A stretch of DNA of 5,325 bases, taken from positions 1 to 5,325 of the forward strand of contig WFRA01000189.1 of NCBI GenBank assembly GCA_015486775.1. Direction: 5' to 3'. The number at the start of each line of letters is the position of its first letter. The first letter of the stretch is position 1. This document shows, in pieces, positions 1-4,382 of the stretch. The notes under the pieces were generated by a model. It was given only the letters and a program-made list of their open reading frames with translations. It did not search any database and was not told the origin of the DNA. This DNA comes from Kiritimatiellales bacterium. GTDB taxonomy: Bacteria > Verrucomicrobiota > Kiritimatiellia > Kiritimatiellales > Pontiellaceae. The translations under genes were made by a program, and so were the position numbers.

Positions 1-781
1 CATAGAGGGAGCGCACATTGCGGTACCATTCGCGCAGGGCGAGGAGGTTGCCGATATAGGCGAGGTTGCTTGCCACGATGCGATCAATGTTGCGATAGAC
101 GCCAGTTTCGTAGTCGCGCGTTCCAGCCTTTGGAACTTCCGGAACATACAGCTGGTTTTCTTCAGCAAGGTCTCTCCGGCAAATGCTACCTGCCGCGACC
201 ACGGAACCAAAGGCGATCCGCGCGGGGCCGACCAGCCCGCCCTGCCCGCCGAGGAAGATCGGTTTTTGATCGAGGAACACGCCGCGCGGCACATCGCCCA
301 CAAGCGAGGCGGTGGCCTTGTCCTGGTGCGGGGTAAAGTTGAAGTGGACATAGGAGGAGCCGACCTCGGAGTGGTTTTTGCTGCTGGTGCCGCCGGCCAT
401 GAGGACATCGCAGAAGTTGATTAGGCTGCCCATAGTGACAAAGGGGAGCAGGATGGTTTGCTTGAGGCCGACGGTGTGGGCGCCGTTGGCCTCCTCCTCC
501 AGGATGGTTCCGGGGCGGACGTGCGCCCCGCTACCCATGCTAGCGCCGTCGAGAAAGACCGCGCCGGAAAAATAGCCACCCTTGAGTTCGACGTTGTGCC
601 CCAACTGGCAATTGTCGATCGTGGCCGGTGTCTCCGCTCCAATCACGCAACCCGGCCCGATGGAGGTTTGGGCTCCCTGAATGCGACACCCTGGATGAAT
701 CGTTGCGCTCCCGTCAATGCGAGAAGGATCAACCTCTTCACCTATCTCCACACCCAGTCTCAACCCCTTGTTTTCATCCAT
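1..781 (-). CDS. Left-handed beta-helix (hexapeptide repeat) protein, GlmU C-terminal-like, partial at 3' end
   Basis: The frame from ATG at 781 stays open for 260 codons and runs off base 1, so the C-terminus is missing. Residues about 22-95 read as hexapeptide repeats (IDGSAT, IHPGCR, IGPGCV, LGHNVE), which fold as a left-handed beta-helix. A conserved block follows: GAHTVGLKQTILLPFVTMGS (100-119), NHSEVGSSYVHFNF (136-149) and IFLGGQGGLVGP (175-186). This resembles proteins often named UDP-N-acetylglucosamine pyrophosphorylase in deltaproteobacteria and others. However, the N-terminal nucleotidyltransferase domain of GlmU and its GxGxRM-type motif are not present, so the visible part is acyltransferase-like. 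A role in sugar-nucleotide or envelope metabolism is inference; the substrate is unknown. The start is backed by AGAGGA placed 6 bases upstream. The gene begins 12 bases after the hydrolase stop, so the two are probably cotranscribed. A near-palindrome at 121-135 encodes VPKAG (216-220). Confidence 0.85.
   Translation of the reverse strand, partial: MDENKGLRLGVEIGEEVDPSRIDGSATIHPGCRIQGAQTSIGPGCVIGAETPATIDNCQLGHNVELKGGYFSGAVFLDGASMGSGAHVRPGTILEEEANGAHTVGLKQTILLPFVTMGSLINFCDVLMAGGTSSKNHSEVGSSYVHFNFTPHQDKATASLVGDVPRGVFLDQKPIFLGGQGGLVGPARIAFGSVVAAGSICRRDLAEENQLYVPEVPKAGTRDYETGVYRNIDRIVASNLAYIGNLLALREWYRNVRSLY
121..135. repeat. Iterated palindrome TTCCAANNNTTGGAA, copy 1 (one mismatch)
   Basis: Reads TTCCAGCCTTTGGAA: both half-sites are present with one change (G at position 6). 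It lies inside the beta-helix gene, in the frame that gives VPKAG on the minus strand. Taken alone it would be unremarkable; it is listed because four exact copies follow. Confidence 0.6.
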
Positions 782-793
782 AGGAAATCCTCT

Positions 794-1588
794 TTAGCGC
801 AAAAAGCCCTGCTCCTTCATCCATGCCTCGCAGAGCGCGGGCCACTGACCCACCGGTTGCTCCGAGCGCAGGCCAAAGCCGTGCCCGCCCTTGGCGAAAA
901 GATGCAGCTCGACCGGCACACCCTGGGCATCGAGCGCGACGGCATAGGCCAGACTGCTGCGATAGTATTTTTTGTCATCCCGCGCCTGCACAATGAAAGC
1001 GGGCGGGGTCTTGGAACCGATCTTGATTTCGTCGACCAGTTCGATGCCGCCCTTTTTAAATAGGTAAGCGGGATAGACCAGAATGGTGAAGTTGGGGCGG
1101 TCGGGCGAGTTGCTGCACGATGCCGCCAGGTGCCCGCCCGCCGAGAAGCCCAGCATGCCGACCCGCGCGGGATCGATGTTCCAATCCTTGGAATGCGCGC
1201 GCACCATGCGGACGGCGCGGCGAGCATCTTCGAGCGCACCAGCGCGGTTGTTCGGCACCCGGTATTTGAGCAGGGCGGCGGAGACACCAATGGAGTTGAG
1301 CCACTCCACCACTTCCGTTCCTTCCAGATCGTAGGCGAGGATCTGATAGCCGCCGCCGGGGCAGACAATCACCACGGGAGCCGGAACCCCGGCATCCTTG
1401 GCCGGATAGAAAGTTAGCGTGGGGGTCGAGACATTCGTTAAGCGAAGCACGTTGTCGCCCATGTCCGGCAAGGTGGTTTCGGGCTTGGCCGTAGCTTTTC
1501 CCGGCATTGCCCCCTCTTCCCAAAGCGGAAGTTCGGCGGCAAAGGATGTGGATAGAAGTCCCATAAGCAATAGAATCGATCTTTTCAT
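794..1588 (-). CDS. Secreted alpha/beta hydrolase, acetyl-(xylan)-esterase-like
   Basis: 264 residues. Residues 1-17 form a signal peptide: KR, a hydrophobic run (ILLLMGLL), then SFA before a likely signal peptidase I cut at A17/A18, so the protein is probably exported. The mature part is a single alpha/beta-hydrolase domain. CPGGGY (76-81) is the oxyanion-hole loop, GFSAGG (147-152) is the nucleophile elbow with Ser149, D204 or D205 is the acid, and His236 in GGHGFG is the base. The order and the WNIDP lead-in before the elbow match the esterase/lipase group that includes acetylxylan esterases and proteins annotated as endo-xylanase-like. Removal of acetyl groups from plant or algal polysaccharide is the likely role; the substrate cannot be read from sequence. 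No Shine-Dalgarno sequence precedes the ATG, and a promoter lies immediately upstream, so the mRNA may be leaderless. It heads a two-gene unit with the beta-helix protein. Confidence 0.9.
   Translation of the reverse strand: MKRSILLLMGLLSTSFAAELPLWEEGAMPGKATAKPETTLPDMGDNVLRLTNVSTPTLTFYPAKDAGVPAPVVIVCPGGGYQILAYDLEGTEVVEWLNSIGVSAALLKYRVPNNRAGALEDARRAVRMVRAHSKDWNIDPARVGMLGFSAGGHLAASCSNSPDRPNFTILVYPAYLFKKGGIELVDEIKIGSKTPPAFIVQARDDKKYYRSSLAYAVALDAQGVPVELHLFAKGGHGFGLRSEQPVGQWPALCEAWMKEQGFLR
1179..1193. repeat. Iterated palindrome TTCCAANNNTTGGAA, copy 2 (exact)
   Basis: TTCCAATCCTTGGAA inside the hydrolase gene. On the minus strand it encodes SKDWN (133-137) just before the conserved IDP of the family, so here the protein sequence is natural for the family and tolerates the motif. 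Confidence 0.85.
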
Positions 1589-1597
1589 GATTCGGGG

Positions 1598-1626
1598 AAA
1601 CTAGGGGGAATCGTTGCGCCCGTCAA
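1598..1626 (-). promoter_or_regulatory. Candidate promoter of the hydrolase unit, possibly giving a leaderless mRNA
   Basis: On the minus strand, TTGACG at 1626-1621 (5 of 6 to the -35 consensus) is followed by a 17-base spacer and TAGTTT at 1603-1598 (a weak -10, 3 of 6). Only 9 bases separate the -10 box from the ATG at 1588. Transcription would therefore start within about 0-3 bases of the start codon, which agrees with the missing Shine-Dalgarno sequence. The -10 match is poor, so the call is moderate. Confidence 0.45.
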
Positions 1627-1690
1627 GCCTGCCCCAAACCGGCTTTCGCGGGATGTTCGGAATAGTCGTTCCATTCCACGAATGAAGTAT

Positions 1691-1755
1691 CGTAGACGCG
1701 ACGCCCTCGTCGCGTTATTTGTGTATGGGCAAGCGACGAGGACGTCGCTTCTACG
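1691..1755. repeat. Long imperfect inverted repeat (REP-like) between rnhB and the hydrolase gene
   Basis: Two 23-base arms, 1691-1713 and 1733-1755, are reverse complements except at two positions, around a 19-base loop. Arm 1 begins CGTAGACGCGACG; arm 2 ends CGTCGCTTCTACG. The structure lies between the rnhB stop and the hydrolase promoter and has no T-run after it on either strand, so it is not a standard intrinsic terminator. Its size and intergenic place suit a dispersed REP/BIME-like or small MITE-like repeat, which may also protect the 3' end of the rnhB transcript. No second copy is in this window. Confidence 0.8.
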
Positions 1756-1790
1756 AAGAGATTCGTGCGGCATCACAATCGTGAATTGCT

Positions 1791-2435
1791 CTAGCCCAGT
1801 TCCAGGTCGAGCTGGCCGAGCTCGGCGACGGGCCGGAAGGTTTTGCGGTGCGCGGGGATTGAACCGAGCTTGCGGAGCGCGGCGAGGTGCTGCTTGGTGC
1901 CGTAGCCTTTGTGGCTGGCAAATCCATATTCGGGATGTTCCGCATCGAGTTGCAGCATGATGCGGTCGCGGGTGACTTTGGCAACGATGCTGGCGGCGGA
2001 AATGGAGATGCTCAGTGCATCACCTTTGACGATGCTCCGGGATTCGCACGGCAATCCTTTGACGGGTAGACCGTCGACCAACGCAAATTGCGGGTGGATC
2101 TGTTCCGCCGCGATGGCCATGGCTTTATGCGTGGCTTTGAGAATGTTGATGCGGTCGATCTCGTCGGCTTCGACGATACCGATTCCGATGGTTGCAAACT
2201 TTGATTCGGTCAGTATCCCGAAATATTCTTCCCGATGCTTTTCGCTCATCGCCTTGGAATCGGTCAGTTTTCCAAAGGTTGGAACAAGCTCGGCCTGGAT
2301 GTAGCCGGGGTCGAAGATGACGGCGGCGGCGACCACCGGGCCGGCCAGCGGCCCCCTGCCCGCTTCGTCGATTCCAGCAAGGCGCAAAAAACCCGATGCC
2401 CAAGCTTCTTTTTCGTAAAGCAGGACATCGGGCAT
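1791..2435 (-). CDS. rnhB: Ribonuclease HII
   Basis: 214 residues, normal for the family. Cytoplasmic endonuclease that cuts the RNA strand of RNA/DNA hybrids and nicks at single ribonucleotides misincorporated in DNA. The N-terminal signature GIDEAGRGPLAGPV is at 21-34. The metal-binding acidic residues appear to be D23, E24, D121 (in LVDGLPV) and D139 (in KGDALS), followed by SAASIVAKVTRD (146-157), also typical. The usual DSKKLSEKKRE reads DSKAMSEKHRE (59-69). Compared with E. coli, the segment between FDP and DSK is about seven residues longer, and this extra stretch (LVPTFGK, 50-56) is exactly where palindrome copy 3 lies. The start is 15 bases after the rplS stop with only a weak upstream GGGGCGAG, which suggests cotranscription and coupling with rplS; this neighbour order is common. 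Confidence 0.97.
   Translation of the reverse strand: MPDVLLYEKEAWASGFLRLAGIDEAGRGPLAGPVVAAAVIFDPGYIQAELVPTFGKLTDSKAMSEKHREEYFGILTESKFATIGIGIVEADEIDRINILKATHKAMAIAAEQIHPQFALVDGLPVKGLPCESRSIVKGDALSISISAASIVAKVTRDRIMLQLDAEHPEYGFASHKGYGTKQHLAALRKLGSIPAHRKTFRPVAELGQLDLELG
2270..2284. repeat. Iterated palindrome TTCCAANNNTTGGAA, copy 3 (exact)
   Basis: TTCCAAAGGTTGGAA inside rnhB, encoding VPTFGK on the minus strand in a surface-loop region that is longer than in E. coli RNase HII. Confidence 0.85.
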
Positions 2436-2450
2436 CGGCTCGCCCCAAAA

Positions 2451-2798
2451 CTACACGCGGCGTTCTTTGATGCGGGCTTTTTTGCCGGCGAGGTCGCGCA
2501 GGTAGTAGAGCTTGGCGCGGCGGACCTTGCCGTGGCGCTCGATCTCGATCTTGTCGATGTTCGGGCTATTGAGCGGGAATACGCGCTCGACGCCTTCGCC
2601 GTAGGAGATGCGGCGAACGGTGATGGACTCGGTGTTGCCGGAGCCTTTGCGGGCAATCACAGTTCCGGCGAACACCTGGATACGCTCCTTGCCGCCCTCC
2701 TTGATCTTGTAGTGGACGCGAATGGTGTCGCCGATCACAAAGTCGGGGAGCTGGTCCTGATTGGCCTGTTCCTGTCTGATTTTCTGTACGGTATTCAT
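2451..2798 (-). CDS. rplS: 50S ribosomal protein L19
   Basis: 115 residues, the usual length. L19 sits at the 30S-50S interface and takes part in an intersubunit bridge. Family blocks are all present: [20 protein letters not shown] (18-37), [16 protein letters not shown] (39-54), the [17 protein letters not shown] run (60-76) and the basic C-terminus [20 protein letters not shown] (93-112). The start is supported by a purine-rich GAGAGAGA about 5 bases upstream. It lies 63 bases after trmD, and its own promoter overlaps the trmD stop, which would let this abundant ribosomal protein be made at a higher level than TrmD. rnhB follows 15 bases on. Confidence 0.98.
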   Translation of the reverse strand: MNTVQKIRQEQANQDQLPDFVIGDTIRVHYKIKEGGKERIQVFAGTVIARKGSGNTESITVRRISYGEGVERVFPLNSPNIDKIEIERHGKVRRAKLYYLRDLAGKKARIKERRV

Positions 2799-2837
2799 AA
2801 ATCTCTCTCTTGTTTGGATTCGATTGGGAAGCGGTAG

Positions 2838-2865
2838 ATAATAGCCAAGTTCGTCCCTCGGTCAA
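2838..2865 (-). promoter_or_regulatory. Sigma70-type promoter for rplS-rnhB, overlapping the trmD stop codon
   Basis: On the minus strand, TTGACC (2865-2860) and TATTAT (2843-2838), each 5 of 6 to consensus, are separated by 16 bases. The trmD TGA (2864-2862) is part of the -35 box. The predicted start near 2831 leaves a leader of roughly 33 bases ahead of the rplS ATG. Prediction from sequence only. Confidence 0.6.
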
Positions 2866-3578
2866 GGGTTGTTTTCGCTCTTTTCTTGCCCTAGGCGCAG
2901 GAGATCCGCCCGGCGTTCGGCGGTGCGCTCCAAGGCCTGTTCGCGGCGCCAGGCGGCGATTTTTCCGTGGTCGCCGCCCAAGAGGATTTCCGGAACTTCC
3001 ATCCCCCGGAACTCGGGCGGCCGGGTGTATTGCGGATAGTCGAGCAGGTCTGCGGAAAACGATTCGTCCTCGGTGGCGATTTCGCCACCGCCCAGAACGC
3101 CGGGGCGCAGGCGGACGACGGCATCGACCACCACGGCGGCGGAAAGAACCCCGTTGGTGAGCACATAGTCGCCAATGGAGATTTCCTCGTCCACGAGGGC
3201 TTCGCGGATGCGCTCGTCGAACCCCTCGTAGTGGCCACAAATAAAAACGAGGTGGCTGTGGCTCTCGGAAAGGCGACGGGCGGCGGCCTGCTGGAAGGGA
3301 GCGCCCTGGGGCGACATGAGTACAACGTGGCTTTGCGGGGTACGCACCGACTCCACAGCGGCAAACACCGGCTCGGGCTTAAGCACCATGCCGGGGCCGC
3401 CGCCGAACGGACGGTCGTCGGTGGTGCTATGCTTGTCGGTGGCGAAATCGCGCAGGTTGATGGCGTTGAATTCCACCAGACCGGCCTCGGCGGCGCGCTT
3501 CATCATGCTCTCCTGCAAGAAGCCGTCGAGCATCCGGGGAAAGAGACTGATGATATCGATTTTCAATGTTTCGTTCAT
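2862..3578 (-). CDS. trmD: tRNA (guanine-37-N1)-methyltransferase
   Basis: 238 residues, a SPOUT-class trefoil-knot enzyme that uses S-adenosylmethionine to make m1G37 in tRNAs and so prevents +1 frameshifting. Visible motifs are DDRPFGGGPGMVLKPEP (54-70), FICGHYEGFDERI (112-124), the knot loop EISIGDYVL (132-140), Arg156 and Asp171 (matching E. coli R154 and the catalytic D169), and YTRPPEFRGMEVPEILLGG (184-202). After the knot the common GGEL reads NGVL (142-145), so Gly140 and Glu142 of E. coli are Asn and Val here. The rest is intact, so it is probably active. No Shine-Dalgarno sequence precedes the ATG; instead a GC-rich hairpin ends 9 bases upstream. An intrinsic terminator lies between khpA and trmD, and no clear promoter is seen, so expression may depend on read-through. 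Confidence 0.97.
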   Translation of the reverse strand: MNETLKIDIISLFPRMLDGFLQESMMKRAAEAGLVEFNAINLRDFATDKHSTTDDRPFGGGPGMVLKPEPVFAAVESVRTPQSHVVLMSPQGAPFQQAAARRLSESHSHLVFICGHYEGFDERIREALVDEEISIGDYVLTNGVLSAAVVVDAVVRLRPGVLGGGEIATEDESFSADLLDYPQYTRPPEFRGMEVPEILLGGDHGKIAAWRREQALERTAERRADLLRLGQEKSENNP

Positions 3579-3587
3579 TGTTCATCC

Positions 3588-3609
3588 GGGCAGGCAGGAA
3601 AGCCTGCCC
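3588..3609 (-). repeat. GC-rich hairpin in the trmD 5' leader
   Basis: A perfect 8-bp stem, GGGCAGGC with GCCTGCCC, encloses a 6-base loop (TTTCCT on the minus strand). It ends 9 bases before the trmD ATG and has no T-run after it. It may be a translation-damping leader structure or a copy of a dispersed REP-like repeat. The 12-mer AAGCCTGCCCCA overlapping it at 3600-3611 recurs at 1625-1636 in the other main spacer, but one such match could arise by chance. Confidence 0.65.
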
Positions 3610-3614
3610 CACCT

Positions 3615-3649
3615 AAAAGAAAAGAGCGGCCAACCGGCACGCCCTTTTT
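3615..3649 (-). terminator. Intrinsic terminator or attenuator after khpA
   Basis: Read on the minus strand: an A-run (3649-3645), left arm GGGCGTGCC (3644-3636), loop GGTT (3635-3632), right arm GGCCGCTC (3631-3624), then TTTTCTTTT (3623-3615). The stem has 8 pairs with one bulged T and one G-T pair, and A-T pairs extend it at the base. Because the A-run mirrors the T-run it could act in both directions, although no plus-strand gene is seen. It would separate ffh-rpsP-khpA from trmD or reduce read-through into it. Confidence 0.7.
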
Positions 3650-3651
3650 GC

Positions 3652-3666
3652 TTCCAAAGATTGGAA
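3652..3666. repeat. Iterated palindrome TTCCAANNNTTGGAA, copy 4 (exact, intergenic)
   Basis: TTCCAAAGATTGGAA lies 7 bases beyond the khpA stop, just ahead of the terminator. It is the only intergenic copy, and flanking bases extend the symmetry to 7 bp per arm (CTTCCAA / TTGGAAG). Confidence 0.85.
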
Positions 3667-3673
3667 GAGGGAT

Positions 3674-3904
3674 CTAGTCGACCACTTCGAGCACGGCCTT
3701 ACGGCCCTGCTTGGCGGCGATCGAGTTGAGCAGCGTACGCATGGCACCCACCGTCTTTCCGCTCTTGCCGATAATCTTGCCGATGTCCTTTGCATTGCAA
3801 CGCAGCTCGAAGATGATGGTCTTCTCGCCATCGATTTCGGTGATCTGCACCTCGTTGGGGGCATCGACCAGCGATTTTACAATGTTTTCAAGCAGGGCTT
3901 TCAT
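3674..3904 (-). CDS. khpA: KH-domain RNA-binding protein KhpA (YlqC family)
   Basis: 76 residues, the full length of this small family; it is one type-II-like KH domain and nothing else. The RNA-binding GXXG loop is GKSG (46-49) inside DIGKIIGKSGKTVGAMRTLL (40-59). Members bind many RNAs in the cytoplasm, often as a heterodimer with KhpB/Jag, and in Gram-positive bacteria affect cell-division and envelope gene expression; the role in this lineage is not established. The ATG is only 2 bases after the rpsP stop (TAGATATG) with no strong Shine-Dalgarno sequence, so translational coupling to rpsP is likely. The rpsP-khpA pairing is widespread and supports the assignment. Confidence 0.95.
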   Translation of the reverse strand: MKALLENIVKSLVDAPNEVQITEIDGEKTIIFELRCNAKDIGKIIGKSGKTVGAMRTLLNSIAAKQGRKAVLEVVD

Positions 3905-3906
3905 AT

Positions 3907-4335
3907 CTAGGCTTTTTCTTCGGTTGCTTCTTCAACCGGGGCATCGACCGCCTCTTCCGCAACCGGTTCTTCGGTTTTGGTTTCTTCGGTCGGCGCGTCC
4001 TCGGTAGCCGCTTCTTCGGCGGCTTCCTCCGCCTCGACGGCGGCGACGGGAACTTCCTCTTCGGTCACTTCGCCAGCAGCGACCTGCTCGACGGGCATCG
4101 TGCGAGCCTTCTTGATCAAGCTGGCGGCGGTGTCGGAAGGCTGCGCGCCGTTGCCGAGCCAGTAGTCGACCCGGTCGAGGTTCAGCGAAAAGTTGTTTCC
4201 TTCCTGCTTGGGGTCGTACCAACCGAGGGTCTCGATGAAACGCCCGGTGGGTGCCCGGCGCGAATCCTGGACGATAACCCGATAAAAAGCGGCGTTTCTT
4301 GCGCCCATTCTGCGTAGTCTAATCTTAACTGCCAT
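3907..4335 (-). CDS. rpsP: 30S ribosomal protein S16 with a long acidic C-terminal tail
   Basis: 142 residues; ordinary S16 is about 80-90. The core (1-77) is complete: MAVKIRLRRMGARNAAFYRV, DSRRAPTGRFIETLGWYDP (24-42) and DRVDYWLGNGAQPSDTAASL (54-73). S16 binds 16S rRNA early in 30S assembly. From about residue 89 the protein is a low-complexity tail of Ala, Glu, Val, Pro and Thr with about 20 Glu and 2 Asp in 54 residues, ending in EEKA; it is surely disordered and strongly acidic, unlike the basic core. Tails of this kind occur in S16 of several phyla; the function is unknown. The start is supported by GGAG at 4349-4346, 10 bases upstream. It lies 47 bases after ffh and 2 bases before khpA. 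Confidence 0.96.
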   Translation of the reverse strand: MAVKIRLRRMGARNAAFYRVIVQDSRRAPTGRFIETLGWYDPKQEGNNFSLNLDRVDYWLGNGAQPSDTAASLIKKARTMPVEQVAAGEVTEEEVPVAAVEAEEAAEEAATEDAPTEETKTEEPVAEEAVDAPVEEATEEKA

Positions 4336-4382
4336 AGTCTGTTTTCTCCGTAATGAAAATCCCTACCTCTCCGGTAAAAGCG

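Noticed and set aside
137..144. Palindrome TTCCGGAA, also at 2988-2995
   Set aside because: Two copies of an 8-mer palindrome in 5.3 kb of GC-rich coding DNA are only mildly unusual, and they do not share the longer design of the 15-bp motif.
458..1063. 201-codon open frame on the plus strand
   Set aside because: Spans the antisense of two real genes and their junction; no plausible start signal or domain.
1625..1636. 12-mer AAGCCTGCCCCA shared with 3600-3611
   Set aside because: About one chance 12-mer repeat is expected in a sequence of this length, and only the second copy forms a hairpin; noted as weak support at most.
2235..2837. 200-codon open frame on the plus strand
   Set aside because: Antisense to rplS and the start of rnhB; its translation shows no family features.
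2967..3677. 236-codon open frame on the plus strand
   Set aside because: It lies antisense to the whole of trmD, whose motifs are unambiguous. It has no ribosome-binding site or recognisable domain; long antisense frames are expected at this GC content.
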